64,000 nt of DNA from the NCBI GenBank assembly GCA_022577435.1, contig JAKOON010000033.1, positions 3,669,501-3,733,500 on the forward strand. Direction: 5' to 3'. This document shows positions 1 to 13,001 of this stretch, piece by piece. The notes beneath the pieces were generated by a model. That model saw only the letters and a program-made list of their open reading frames with translations, had not been told where the DNA came from and did not search any database. Made by a program: the position numbers and the translations under genes. Every line of letters starts with the position of its first letter. The stretch's first letter is position 1. Source of the DNA: Embiotoca jacksoni. Taxonomy: Eukaryota > Chordata > Actinopteri > Embiotocidae.

Positions 1-1351
1 CAAAGTTTGGTTTCAACACCTTCTGGATGTGGTCGGCAACCGTCACCTCCAGGTCCTCCAACTAAAAGGAGGACGAGACGGTCCAACGGGAGGAGAGAGG
101 GGACATTTAGTCGACTGAAAACGCGGTTCGGTTCCATTCGGCTTGCCCGCGTAGGCGTTGCCGCGTTTACGTACCACGTACTCATCGTCGTACCCGTCGT
201 CGTCGGGCTCTCCCGTGTTGGGGTCGCAGTCCTTCACCAGGTACTTCATCGTGCAGCTGAACGTGCAGGACACTGCGAACAGACAAAACACACGGCTCAC
301 CGACATCGCCCCGCGCACGGAGTGCAACTCGCATCCAAACCCCCCCAAACAGTCCACGTCACCGCCCCGGCGGGCCCGGCGGTCCTACCGGCGGTGGGGG
401 TCGTCCTCGGGCAGGCGGACCAAAGTGTAGCAGGAGCCGGGCTGACTGTAGGGGAGGTTCAGGGCGGGAATGTAGTTGGTCACCTCGTAGGCTTCCGACG
501 GCTCCATCTGTACAACCACCTGCAACGATCCGTGGTTTAGTTTAAATACCGCTGTGTTTAACAGACGCAGTGTAAAACCAGTCGAAATAAGGAAATAAAA
601 GAGGATAGCTCGTCAAATTACCAGAGAAAAACAACAACAAAAAAAACGACAAAATGTTGAAACAAAATGACAAAGTCTGGTACCTTCTGCAGCAGCTGGT
701 CATTCAGCGTGTTGGTGCAGTCGAACTGGAACACCATGTGTCGGGCGAAGGTGTGTTTGACGCAGCGCACCACGTATTCCGTCTCGGCCTCCGTCAGCTG
801 CACCTGCTCTGAAGACTTGAAGAGCGGGCCGAGGGTCTTGAACTCGGGGATGGACGCCAGTTGTTCTGCGAGACGAGAGAGACGGCAGAGCCGAGGCCGG
901 CGTTTGAAGAATTACATCCGAACGCCAACGGAGGCGAAGAGCGGCGTCTAATTGCACCGTGCCCGCGGAGGACAGCGTCTCACCCTGGTAGATGTCCTGG
1001 CGGGACGGGGCCAACCTTTCCGGCAGTTTGCTGGTCGCGACCGGGGCCATTTCTGAATGGGGGGGGGAAAAAAACAGCCCTCCTTTACCGTCTCTCTTGA
1101 ACATGACGGCGCCTCAGCTGTCACGTCGAGAAAAAAACCGCCGTGCTGATCGGTAAGCGGCTCGAAGGTTGTACCTGTTTTCTGCTCTGCGATGGGAGTG
1201 GTGGCCAGAGGCACAGACTTCATGTCGAACGGTTTCTCTGTGGGCTCCAACGTGTACTGATGGAGCGACTTCTCCAAACCGGGAACGGACACAGACAGTC
1301 CTGAGGGGGAGAAAAAAACACACACACGCACACGCGCACACACACACACAC

Positions 1352-1387
<36 letters not shown>

Positions 1388-1502
1388 ATCAGACATCACC
1401 TGCTGAGGTTTGTGCCGCAAGGAGCCACCTTGATGTCACCGTTCGAAAATCAGCCAATCCAAACCACAAACACGTTCATTCATCCTCACCCAGACACTGT
1501 GC

Positions 1503-1557
<55 letters not shown>

Positions 1558-4500
1558 TTTTCTGTCTTTACCGTTGAAGATGTAGGCAGCATTCAGAGCC
1601 TTCTGCTTCTGCTGCAGCACATTCATGTAGAAAGTAGCTCTGTCACGCACCTCGTCATCGCTGTCCATCATACACCTGAGAACAGACATGTTGAACGGGA
1701 GGTTACACCGCAGGTCAGTCTGGCTAGAGTCGTTTCCATTTACCCGCGTGACCGCAGCTGGATGAAACTAATATTTCCAACATTATTTCCACAGTTTGAG
1801 GTTTGACCGGTGCTCTTTTCACGACATTATCTCGTTGCGAAATTGTCTTCTTCGGGGGGGAGGGAGGGGGGGTGGTTTGATGGCACGTGAGTGGAGAACC
1901 GGCGCCACCGGGGTGTTTATCTCGAGGAACTTAACTTCAAATATTCGACTGGCCACATTTTGATCAGGTATTTATTGGCAATAACATTCTGGATTTAGTC
2001 GCAAGGCCAAAACATCACAGCCAAGAATGGGCTCTTCTTTTACCAGTTGTTTGTTTATTATTAAATTAGGATTAGGCTTAAACTGTAATCGTGGAATAAA
2101 ATGAAAATAAAAATTATAAGTAGATCGTCTGTATGCCAATCAATGGTCGACTAAAAATGTCATGTTGGGATAAATGTTCACCGCTCTACACGACAGCTCG
2201 TGTTACACTTCAGCCACGTAGTCTCCGTCTGTATTTACCGACAACAGAAACAGGTTTATAGTGAAAGTGTTCACATTTTGGGGCAATTAACTGGCTTCTG
2301 AAAGTGAAAACAGCCTTTTCAGAGTTCATCAGGTCTCTTGATTGTTGTTAACACGTACAGTTCACCCGGTGTGCCCCCCCCCCCCCAAAAAAAAATAAAA
2401 AAAAACCGTGCAGGAGATGGCCGTCGCAACGTTTTGAGAGGAACAGAATACCTCTGCATGAGAACCAGGACACTCGGCAGCAGGTCGTCGTTCTGAGCTC
2501 CAAACTTAGCCAAAGCGCTGACGGCAGCTGGAAGTGGAAGGAAAAAAACAAACAAAATGTTTCGGCCGCTGTAAAACATCCTGAAATAAATCCGGAGGTC
2601 GAGGGTCATGAAAACACAAAGCGCTCCGGTCTCAACCTGCACGGACGGCCTCGCTCTCCAGCACCACCCGGTTGAAAATGAAGCGGATGTACTTGGAGGG
2701 CTGCGGCGTGCGCGGACCCTCTTTGCCCAGCAGGTGCAGGATCTTGGTGGCCAGCACGGTGTGCTCGCAGTCCTCGATGAACTCGCACAGGTGCGCCAAG
2801 CCCGTCTCTTTGCTCTCCGGGTTCTCCTCGATGATGCTGATGATGCAGTCCACGATGGCCCGCTTGTACTCAAAGCCGCCCTGCGGTGGGGGAGGGAGGG
2901 GGGGGGGAGGGGGGGGGGGACACAGAGATTTGAACGCTGAAGTTCGTCACGTCAGTATTAAGGGGACGCGAATCAGCCAACCGATCGACGGCAAACTACT
3001 CGACTTGATTAAAAGCGTGAAGGAGTCATCGGCGATCCGGGAGCGACCCGCTTACGTCGTCTCGGAGCATGTTGGACAGGAAGTTCATCATGACGCTGTG
3101 CTTCCTGGGATACTTCTGACACAGGGCGCTGATGGCCTGCACCACCACCACCTGAGTGTCGCGGACACGTTCAGGACAGACAGAGAAAAATAGAACAAAG
3201 AGAACAGGTATTTGAAAAAGGAGAGGGACAGTGCAGCGAAATTCATTGCGGGAATTCATCTTGTTTTGGCGGAAGCTGAAATTCTGAGGGATATATATAA
3301 CAAAATAAATAAATAAATAAAAAAAAACATCAATGAATATTATATCAAAGCGACAATACGACATTCGGGCAAAGGTCAAAGACTCCTCTGGTTATGATGC
3401 AACTTCCGCAGGTTTCCGACTTAAAACAAGTGAAATGATTTATCAATTACAGATTAGATTACAACACATACGGGTTTCAACGTCCTACTTGAGGATATTT
3501 CAGCAGACTTCTAAATCATCATGGAGTTGAGCTGCTTTATCAAATTCAGGCGTCTGACCTTGAACTCGTCCGAGATCTCGGACACAAAGGAGGAGATCTG
3601 TTTCATGAGTCGATCCACGCTGCTCTCGCTGCCGGTCTTCAGCAGAGTGGTGATGGCCAGTGTGGCGATGCTGCGGTTGGAATCGGTGATCAGGTTCTCC
3701 AGGTCCAGGTTGCATGCAGTCACAGCTGATGGATGCTTCATTGCCACCTGGTGGACACAAGTGGGATATCAGGGTAGTTTCTGTTCCGTGGAGACACAGT
3801 ACATCTTGTGCTTTAATACTAGAAGTATTAATAGGCCACGCCGCTACGCGTTTTCAGTCAGACTGTTTGATTCAGCATGATGCTTTTTTTTTTTTTTTTT
3901 TTAACTCATTTAAAGTGCAGTGCTTCTACATTATAAAACATTCCCTGTCGAGGAGGGACGGAGAGCGCAGCTGTACCTTGTTGAGGGTCCTGACTGCAGC
4001 GTATCTCAGAGCTGCTTTAGGAGAGCTGCAGAAGAGCTGGAGCACTGCAAGGAGTCACATTTATAATTTAGAGAAGAAGTAGAGCAGCTCATTTTACAAC
4101 ATAACGCGCGCCGTCGTCGACTTCCGTCGGCTCAGCGCTCCTGCCGATGCCAGAAACCAATCAAAGATTTATGAATGAGATGCGAGTGAAGGACTAACCC
4201 GACACAGCAGGGGCCAGCTCCCTGGCGGTGCAGTTGGGCATGTGGACGATAGCAGAAGCCGCCTCGTACACGACCATCTCGTTCTTGTTCCTCAGGCAGC
4301 TCTCGATGAAGTCAAACAAGGGGCTGTCGTGGCTGCGAAGACAAAACGACAACGTGACGTCCGACCCGGCAGTCTGTGCCGTGTGCTCGATAACACCCAA
4401 ACAAGCGATACGTTTAATTGTCGCCCGGGGGGTCGCGAGCACCCGCGCGTCCCTCTGCGTACGTCCCTCTATCACATGTCCGCAGGTCGACTCACCCTCC

Positions 4501-6475
4501 CTCGGTCTCATCCAGCAGCTTGCTGGCAATCCGGATGAGCATGCAGTACGCGAAGGGAGACTTGAGGCCGGACTTGGTGAACTTGTTGAGCATCTTGGTC
4601 ACGGCCAGACGGTCGTTCTTCCTGAGGTGGTACAACAGGCCGAGGGCGTGGTACTAAAGGACGGGACAGAGCAACGAGCAACAACTTCACACCGAGCGCG
4701 CGATAAAATGCCTCAAAATAAAACGACGTTTCCCCGTGCGTGTCCGTTCCACCCACCTGGACCATGATGTTGTCACTGGAAGCGGCTTCCTGGGCTTCGT
4801 TCACCCAGCGCTTCACCACATCGTAGCTCATCTTCACCATGTGCTGAAGCAATAAGACAGTGGTACACGATCAGCCGCGTTTTCCGTTGAGCGTGCGGGA
4901 ACACGGAAGCAACAGAACAAAAAAAAAATAAGAGTCTGGACTTGTAAGGGAAGGATTAAAGTGGGCCATTTCATACCAGTGAGGACACCAGGGCTGAACT
5001 GGACACACTGGGCACTTTGTCAACAATGGCCTGCTTCATGTACCGCTCAATGGCCTGCAGCATGGTGGTCTGTGGAGAATCACGGCAGGTTCATGTCGGT
5101 GTAATATTTACCTTCCCGTACGGGACGAGAAACTAAACGAAACAGCACTCACATCTGTGATCCTGCAGAGGGCTCTGATGGCCGGTCCTCTGTACACATC
5201 TTCCTTCCCAGTCATGTCTTTGGTCAAGCTATAAAACACGACAGGAGAAATAAACACGTTGGCTTCGTGAGATGTCATTGTTTCTGTAAAAAGCCGCTTC
5301 ATGTCCCGATACAAACCTGCTGGTGACGATGATGACATCCTCGGAGATGTTGGCCATCTCCTTGATGGTTAGGTAGCACATCCTCCTCAACGTTTGCTGA
5401 TAAGAGAGAAAAATATGCTTGCTACGTTTATATTTGAACACACCGTACATGTTCTACCGGCCGGTAAAGTGTGTCGCTCGACCTGAAGCGAAATATAAAC
5501 GTGAACAAAAAAAAAAGACCGCGACATCTTACATCGTTGGACTGAAAGAGCCTGGTCATCGCAAAGAAAGCCTCGGTGGCCTCCGTGGTCCCGAAATGCT
5601 CTCCCTGAACGAACAAACAAACAAACAAACAAACAAACACACAGCGGAAGTTAAAAATGCAAAAGCAAAGAGATACTTCTGTCGAGTGAAACGTCTTTTA
5701 CCTGGTTGAGGAGGTAGATGATCTTGGTGAGGATATGAAGGCATCTTCTCGGGTTGATCGGGGTCTCGTTGAAGATGCGAGCCTGTAAAACAAAAACAAA
5801 AAAAGGGAGACGGGCCTCATTTCATATCAGCAGAGAGGACGTGTTGTCGGACTCAGTACACGTCACAGTGCTGCGATCCGTCCGCGTGCAACAGGAACAG
5901 GCAGAAAACAACAACAACAAATAAAAGCTTTACCTCCTGCAACACGGCACTCTTCTCAAGATGCTGGAAAGGGTTTGATCCACTTCCTGGAGGTCAAAAC
6001 ATTAGAAAACGTTAGTTCATCTTTGTCTTTTTAAAAAAAAATTATTATTATTTTTTTTTTACACTCCGTTCAAAGCCATAAAGGACGAAAGAGTTCACGA
6101 CATCTTATGTGAACGTATCCGTAACTTCTCGTGTTCAGAGAGACGTGACAACAGCTGACACAGTTTGCTATCAACAAAACTCAGCACACTAGCGTTGGCG
6201 TTACTGTGTCAACAAAAAGCAATAACTATAGACTTAAATGAAAGTATAACGCAGCTCCTTCATGCCCCCCCCCAAAAAAAACAAACAAACAAACAACAAC
6301 AACATATCTATAAATTTGCCTGCAAACCGCAGTTACCCTGACAATTAGCATTCACTTTAGCCGGTCGGATAGCATCCCGTTAGCCTCCAAAGTGTCCACG
6401 TGTCCCCGAAGGATTATGATAACCCTTCATTGTCTTACCGGACTCTTCGTCCTTCTTGTCAAATTTTTTAATCAT
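1..6475 (-). CDS. copg2: Coatomer subunit gamma-2 (COPI coat), 3' end outside window
   Basis: Gamma-COP is a heptameric COPI coat subunit for Golgi-to-ER and intra-Golgi vesicle traffic in the cytosol. The start at 6475 gives MIKKFDKKDEESG, as in vertebrate COPG2. Exons, 5' to 3': 6439-6475, 5934-5986, 5702-5782, 5533-5604, 5317-5396, 5153-5228, 4977-5069, 4757-4843, 4496-4653, 4199-4332, 3977-4044, 3559-3747, 3056-3151, 2637-2880, 2452-2527, 1572-1675, 1175-1300, 984-1052, 684-865, 389-519, 175-272, 1-61 (partial). All have GT donors and AG acceptors. Family landmarks are GEHFGTTEATEAFFAMTRLF, the HEAT-like trunk with DSNRSIATLAITTLLKTGSE, and the start of the appendage with QFDCTNTLNDQLL. 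COPG2-type residues (KHSVMM, CEHTVLATKILHLLGKEGPR) favour COPG2 over COPG1. Oddity: exon 389-519 carries one extra C in a C run near 396-401, which shifts the frame before the next exon; this may be a sequence error. Confidence 0.95.
1318..1385. repeat. (CA)n microsatellite in copg2 intron
   Basis: A CA-dinucleotide tract with a few CG steps lies just upstream of copg2 exon 1175-1300 in transcript order. Confidence 0.97.
1506..1557. repeat. (TG)n microsatellite in copg2 intron
   Basis: A TG tract followed by CGCGCG lies about 15 bases past the donor of exon 1572-1675. Together with the CA tract at 1318-1385 it could pair into a hairpin in the pre-mRNA. Confidence 0.95.
2884..2919 (+). repeat. 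G-rich low-complexity tract
   Basis: Repeated G runs broken by single A or T lie just outside the acceptor of copg2 exon 2637-2880. On the transcript strand this is the C-rich polypyrimidine tract. The plus strand fits a G-quadruplex pattern. Confidence 0.85.
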
Positions 6476-9019
6476 TTTGTGGGACTGAAGCTGACGGACG
6501 AGGACAGAAGACAGCTTTGGACATAAGAGGAGCTACTTCCACGTAGCCAAAAGGAAAAAAAACCCGTCTTCCTGTTGAAACGACCACGTCGGCGGAAGTA
6601 CGTCAGAGGCAATAAGAAGTCACGAACAGCAGGCGGCGCTGTCGACACGCTGCGTTATACAGCGAACGATGAAAACACCCGTTTACCGTCACGAACGAAT
6701 GACGCGTCAGTTATTAAGATCAATAGCGCGTCTCTTTTAATGAGCAGTTTTTTTTCAAAGCGCTAAAATGTCTGGTAAACACCCGGATGACATTAATTAA
6801 ATACCAGGCGAAGTTTAATCGAGAGTAAAGGACTTAAGAGGCCCGGGCTCATCCGCTGCCCTCATTTTATTTTTTATTTTTTTATTTTTTGCAACAAATT
6901 TAATGTCCACAGTGGAGTTTGTTCGGGGGTCCAGTCCAGAGCCCTGTTTCTGGTTGGTAATTCAGCCTTGCATGTAAAAAAAAAAATACTATGGGCATGG
7001 ACAGGTGTTAGGAAGACACACATACAAGAAAAAAAACAAACATTAGATATGGCTCAACATGGGAACAAAAAAAAAAGCCACATATTTAAACAATCTTACA
7101 CACCAGAATGACCTGAGGGGCGGTGACACCTGCAAATGTGCTTCACAACCTGAAGTGCAGTTGACCCCCAAAGACCACAAGATTTCGACATTGTTCTTGT
7201 GTCTTGTCTGACGCAGGTGAGCTTCAAAACCCTTGTTTCAGGATTTTGTTCATTTGTGTCTTTGTGTTGGAATAAATATATGAGTCACTGACCAAATATT
7301 AACCATATTGACTCCTAATCTCAAACTGAGTACCATGCAGTAGGGTAATCTATCATGTCTTTTATTTCTTACATCATCCTTTCCTTTTTGTATCTTCTTT
7401 GTATTATTGTATTTTCGTTGTATTCTTAACAGTACATGATGCTTAAGCACCTAATGTTGCAAAAGGTGGTATTTAAATTAAATTTGTTTTGATTTCAAGT
7501 AATTAAGAGTCCAATTAAAACTTAATTTTGAAGGGTAACGCTGACATGAATTACAGTATCAATATATATTTGCATTGTTTAGCATAAACACTATAATTAC
7601 ACCTTTTTGATCTACTAAAGACTGGTAACCATGATTAGTAAAATGGGACATCATATATATATATGTGAATTACCTTTGTATTGCCCTCTGGTGAGTAAAG
7701 TATGTTATGACCTCGGCAGTCTAAACCTGAAACAAACTTTTGTCTTTTTGAACTGCAATTTATTACTTGTTGGCAGACATGAAATGTGATACAAGATAAA
7801 CTTGGATGATCATTTTTTTGTGTGTGTGTGTCAGGCTTTATGGATAGTGAAGAAGGTGAAGGGACAATTGTTTCATGTTTGTCATTGTTCAAAATATTGT
7901 ATATAAAGAGGCAAATGTATGGAGTTACATCTGCTTTATTTGAGGAAAAATAATCCTTTATTTTGAGTATAAAAATAAGAGACATCTGATAAACACATAC
8001 ATTCCCATGCATTTGCATTTTTACTGTATTTCATGATCTTGCGGATGATTTGTACAGTATTTCATTCTGAGTCAGTGTCGTGTTTTCACTGTCAAACTTG
8101 AGCCTGGAATCATTACAGGTTCCCGTGTGAACTTTTAAGCAGAACAAAATCATAGTAAATAAATAAATAGTAAAGAAAAAAAAAATTCCTCCATCCTGAA
8201 ATAAAAGACATGACACCAAATCTCGTATTATGATTATGCAACAGACCTGCAAAACATTTCAATGGGCTGTTGCTGATGATGTAAGCAAAACCATCTGATA
8301 ACCACGGCTGCTTTGTTCTTCTTGTTTAATCCAGTTATTATAATTTGATGAGGTTGGGGCAAATAAATCACATTTCACGCTAATTCAACTGAAGAGGAAA
8401 ATCTAAAGCCTTATTGACAGCAGATCCGGCTTTAGAGTAACTCGTGTACATCTTCATAACAGATCAGATAAAATTGAAAAAAAATTCCAAAAGGTGAGGC
8501 AATTTCACCTGTTTCCAACGCAATCTTTATTCAACCTCATCTTTATAGAAGTTGAATAACTTTCTCCTTATTGTTCTTGACCTTATTCTGTCTTGATTCA
8601 AGACAGGGACACTGTCGCTGGAGAATTTCTGATACTGAAAATAAAGAATATTTCTAAATCTGCCTTCAGCCAAATGTTGCTGAGCTGTATAATAGAAATT
8701 CAGCAATTATCTCCCAATGAGGTTTCATTAATTCCAATTGCTTTTAGAGAGTAAAAGGAAAGTTGTCTTCCCTAATAGAGATTATTCCAGAGCTTTGAGT
8801 TGGAGAATAAAAACAAGATGTCAACATGAGAGAAACGGAATAGACGCAGTATTATAACCTTTTTTTCTTAATTGTTTTGAGTGGATATTGTAAAGAGAAT
8901 ATCGTCCCCTGGGAAAACAAATAAACTCTTACTGGAAAAATAAGAAGTTATTCATTACATTGTGAGGAGCGAGGCCAACACTGGTCATGGCTGTCTGTTC
9001 AATTCAAGTTGTCCCTGTT
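6476..9019. other. copg2 5' flank and intergenic spacer
   Basis: About 80 bases upstream of the copg2 start are GC-richer and probably contain its 5' untranslated exon and promoter. No TATA box stands out. The rest is AT-rich with poly-A and poly-T runs. The only open frames are short and resemble nothing I know. A candidate poly-A signal for the urocortin gene lies at 8526-8531 on the minus strand. Confidence 0.5.
8526..8531 (-). promoter_or_regulatory. Candidate poly-A signal of the urocortin gene
   Basis: The minus strand reads AATAAA about 490 bases past the urocortin stop codon. I saw no closer canonical AATAAA on this strand. The assignment is positional only. Confidence 0.3.
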
Positions 9020-9484
9020 TCATTTTCTCCGTCCAATCTGCGCCAGGAGACGCGCGTTCTCCGCCGCCTTGGCTCGCAGGTTTTTGGCCTTGGCCACATC
9101 AAAGAGGACGTTCATAATGTTGGTCGGGACGTCCAGGGACAGGGTCAGTCTGCTCCTCCGGTCCCCTTTGCTGCTGTTACGGAGCATCTGCCCTCTGAGC
9201 TTGGTCCGGCTCACGAAGCGGTAGTTTGCGGGACTTGAAGTCCTTTTTTCCCGACTGGACTCAGCAGAGGAGGAAGAGGAAGAGAGATACTCCGCGGTCT
9301 GCAGGAGGGACCCCCAGCCGTCCTCGGGGGAGTAACCCGGCTCGCTCTCTTCACTCCGGAGTCGGATTGCCATCTGGTCGTCGCAGAGCAGGTCGGAGCG
9401 GGTCTGGTAGAGGCGCAGGCACAGGCTGGAGCTCGGCGTGCAAAGGACCGAGAGGAGCAGCAGGATCTTCAGGGACGACAGCAT
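9020..9484 (-). CDS. ucn3: Prepro-urocortin of the UCN3/stresscopin type
   Basis: This 154-residue secreted precursor belongs to the corticotropin-releasing hormone family; UCN3 peptides act on CRH receptor 2. Residues 1 to about 20 (MLSSLKILLLLSVLC...) form a signal peptide. A Ser-rich propeptide follows, then a basic site (DRRSR). The peptide at residues 113-150 contains LTLSLDVPTNIMN and AKAKNLRAKAAENARLLAQI. The terminal GRRK supplies the amidation glycine and a dibasic site. A pyrimidine-rich acceptor ends at 9486, so the exon starts one base before the ATG. This matches the family layout of a coding exon 2 behind a noncoding exon 1. The next gene upstream is the col7a1-like gene in the same orientation, as for mammalian UCN2 and COL7A1. 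The peptide itself is UCN3-like (human UCN3 has TLSLDVPTNIMNLLF), so the gene name is less certain than the family. Confidence 0.9.
   Translation of the reverse strand: MLSSLKILLLLSVLCTPSSSLCLRLYQTRSDLLCDDQMAIRLRSEESEPGYSPEDGWGSLLQTAEYLSSSSSSAESSREKRTSSPANYRFVSRTKLRGQMLRNSSKGDRRSRLTLSLDVPTNIMNVLFDVAKAKNLRAKAAENARLLAQIGRRK
9035..9148 (-). other. Predicted mature urocortin peptide, 38 residues
   Basis: The segment runs from the Leu after the basic site (RRSR) to the Ile before the amidation Gly. Its length of 38 residues equals that of human UCN3. The N-terminal SLDVPTNIMN, which contacts the receptor core in the family, is fully kept. Cleavage ends are inferred from basic residues and family knowledge. 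Confidence 0.8.
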
Positions 9485-9485
9485 G

Positions 9486-12400
9486 CTGTCTTATGGGACA
9501 GACACAGGTGAAGACAAAAACAGGGACGAAAAATCGAATTGAGATTTTGTTCTGTCTCTTAATTCTCAAGAGTTTTTTTTTTATTTTTTTTTTATTTATT
9601 TTTTTACAGCTTTAAAGCATGTGTCATGAGCCGGAAGAGAATTAAGTGGATAGCCTATTAAGAGTCGGTCTTTAAACTGTTCTGTCTTTTCAAAGTGATC
9701 AATTAAAAACGTTAATTTACACTGAAAACAAGCAAAGTTGTCGCCTTCAAACTGCCACAGTCAGGTTAACACGTCTTGTGAAAATATGTAAGAAGTTTGA
9801 GATGATTTTTTTAGACTTTTAAGTCTAAGATTGGTGAAAAGTGATTTCACAAGAAAGTTTAATGCAAAAATAAATGAAAAAAATAAATGGGTAAATAACG
9901 GTTAAAGTGCTATTGGGTGACAAACATTGAAGCAATAATTGTTGTGCAACTTACCACTCGTGTCCTATAATAAAGAATACAGTCAGAGAGGACAACCAAC
10001 ACGTAGCGATGCCAAAGAAAAGCCAATAAGCAGAAATCCTCGGGTGAAATTCTTCTCAGAAATCTTGATAAACTATTAAAGTGTGCGGAGGTCAGCAGTG
10101 CGCACTGTCTGACCAGCAGCGTGTCTTGCTCGTCCATTCCCACTGCTTTCATTAAGTAGGAGCCACCAAACTGCAGCCCTACGCCAGCAACAACGTCATC
10201 CCGTTGAGATTTTGGTTTGCTGTGAACCACCCAATTGGCTGTGGCGCGGTGGTGCAAAAAATAAATTACCAAAATAAAGTTGTGACCTCCTGTTGATGGA
10301 CGTGAGGCGTCACGACTGTGAAGTACTTCAGGCATTTTTGTGTGTTTTAAATGTTTTGACTATTTACATGATGGTCGTTACATTAGTAAGTTTCAGAGCA
10401 GTTTACTCGTTCAGCACCACGGATAGCTCCCATCCACACAGTCACTGTTTCCGGCTTCTCAGCTGTGTGGATTTGAAGCTTTTCTTTGTCATATGTGACA
10501 GCTGACTGGAAATATTTGGACTCATAGTCAAATGAAACATGTGACACTTTTTTTTAATAAACCATCAAATCTGCAATAACAAACGTTGATAAGCCAATAA
10601 AAGCTTAGGGGTTTCTCACGTTCTACTGTCAAAAACAGAGAGGGAGACAACATATGATATAAAGTCATTTTAAACAACATCGTATTTGAGATTATGTCAA
10701 AAGCAACTGAATACATTCATCTTTGGTATGTAAGTCAGCAGTGGCTGCAATGGTTGAAGAATGTTTGGCATTGTGAAGGTAAAACAAAGAGAAAAAAACA
10801 AACCAAATGGGTAGATGGTGATGATAAGATAGAGACACGAAAGTAGGAAATGAGACATGTCTCAACATGCAGGAAATCTGCAGAGGAGGAAAATGAAATC
10901 CAGCAGGAGGGGCACAAGCAGAGTCACTGGCTGCCAAACCACTAAACCATCAAGTTAATGACAATTGCAAAAGTTGGATTTTGGTCTGAGATGCTCTGCA
11001 GTCATTGTCCAGAAGGAAAGTAGTCGAGGGGGGAGTCTTGATCAACTGCAGAGTGAGCCAAAAACACAAAGTAAGCTTTAAGGTGGAGAAGGATTAACCT
11101 GTCAATCAAGGATGGTAACTCATTTATAAAACATTAGCTAATATTTAAACAACAGTTATTTTAGTTATTAGTTACAATTTAGAAACCCTTAAAATCCATG
11201 ATACTGCATAAAGGGTGGAAAGTCTACAAGTTAAGTGTTATATGTTGTTTTAATTAATCAAATTTCTCTTAGAATTAAGCTGCAGTCAAAACATAAATGG
11301 TATAATATCTACTCTTATTTATACAGTATGTACAACTATCCAAAGGATCAAACTTCTTTGTAGCAAAGCAAAGAGAAGGTCACTTTAATACTACGTAAAG
11401 CCTCTATATTGCCCCTTAATAAAATATTACTCATTAATTTTTTACATATAGAAGGTACGGTATGAAGTATCAAGATGAAAAGTTTGATGAGTTTCTCCCA
11501 TCAGATTTCTTCATTGACATAATTTTCACATCTACTAATGCAGAGATGAGAATTTGTTTCCTTTGAAGTTCAGGAAAAGTGAACGGCACCACACATAAGA
11601 CCCACTGTGTACAATTCACATGCAGCATTATTATTTCAAAAGAGGAGAGAGGTTGGGAGAACATTGTGTTTTAATTAATACAGAAGTGACACACGCCATA
11701 GAAAAACACCTGCAGCGATGTACATTTCAATGTCAAATAGAGCAGAAAGCGCTGAAAGGAGGGAGCATCAAAGGGTGTTGGGTCAAGCTCTAATGAGCAA
11801 CTTCATTCGACTTCATTAATGTGAATGTAAGTCACAGCTGGAGTAATCACACTCTGTGACACACTGCAAAGAGATGTCCTCCCACTGCTGCTTCCTCTGC
11901 AGTTGATCTCTGAAATGGAATTACATGCTCCTCTTCAACTTCAATGGGTATATTTCTATAACTGATCTGAGGACTTTTATTCAGCTCAGGTGTGATGGTG
12001 TATTGACCACACTGCGCATTTTTGTCTGGTATTGACCTCATTTTCACATTACATTTCTGCGGTTTGATTTTACACAAGTAAAAGAATATCTACCAAAAGG
12101 CTGAGAGATTTTCACCACCTTGATGATTCAAATAAAGTTGATCTGACTGAATTTAACATGTCCTGACACCCACAAAAACCCAAGTAACTTCTCACGTGGT
12201 AAAACAGGAAGACAAATATTTCTGCAAAGGTTTAATGGTTGGTTATTACATATGACAGCGTTCTGTGTTTGTCCTCTCTTTTGTGACTTGGTCAGTTGAA
12301 ACAGACGTAAAACAGTGTTGTTAGCGGCACTATGAATCAAATCTAATCAGAACAGGCCAACATTTCACTGGTCAGTCCAATTTGTTCAGCTTTTGAGTCT

Positions 12401-12965
12401 TGAGTCATACCAGAACTGAGCACATTGTCGTCACGTACTTTAGCTTAAAAAGTACACATAATGTTAACCGTGCACTGTTAGCATTTTAAGACATTGAGGG
12501 TCAACATTTGCGAGGTCCCATTGTACAGTTAAACAATTGCTAACAAAATAGTTGGTCACTTATTAATCCTCGTTTTGCATAAATGACAGCATCATTTTGC
12601 ATTGTGGAACTGTTAGCAAAAAGTATATGTAGTAATAAAAAAAACAAAAAAACACCTTAAGAACACTAAAGTAGAGGACACTATCACTGTAGATCAAATA
12701 AGTACAAAAATATGAACTAAAAAGGAAAAAAAAAAATCCACCCAGAATATATTGTATATGCTGATTTCATTTTTACATTTTGATAAGTGTAAATATCAAA
12801 TATCTAATAATGCATTTTTGGTTGCAATTATTTTGTGAATGTTTAATATTATAGTGAGATAGTTATAAAAACAAGCCAGCAGCTTCAAGTAAAAAAAAAA
12901 AAAAAAAAAAAAGTATTTACCTTGAAAACAAGTAAACTTGTCTCCTGCATGAACAGACCTAAATT

Positions 12966-13001
<36 letters not shown>

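Noticed and set aside
1220..1585. Open frames encoding alternating Cys-Val or Thr-His
   Set aside because: These are translations of the CA/TG microsatellites in copg2 introns. The same applies near 19114-19372, 20421-20702, 52693-52964 and 62938-63497.
3333..3530. Open frames inside copg2 introns
   Set aside because: They overlap or flank proven exons in other frames and contain no family motifs.
6575..6766. Plus-strand open frame divergent from copg2
   Set aside because: It is short, low in similarity to anything known, and lies in the GC-richer promoter flank where chance frames are common.
9910..10335. 141-codon minus-strand open frame as a gene
   Set aside because: It has no recognisable domain or signal peptide and no supporting splice or context signal. 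Chance open frame or noncoding exon is more likely.
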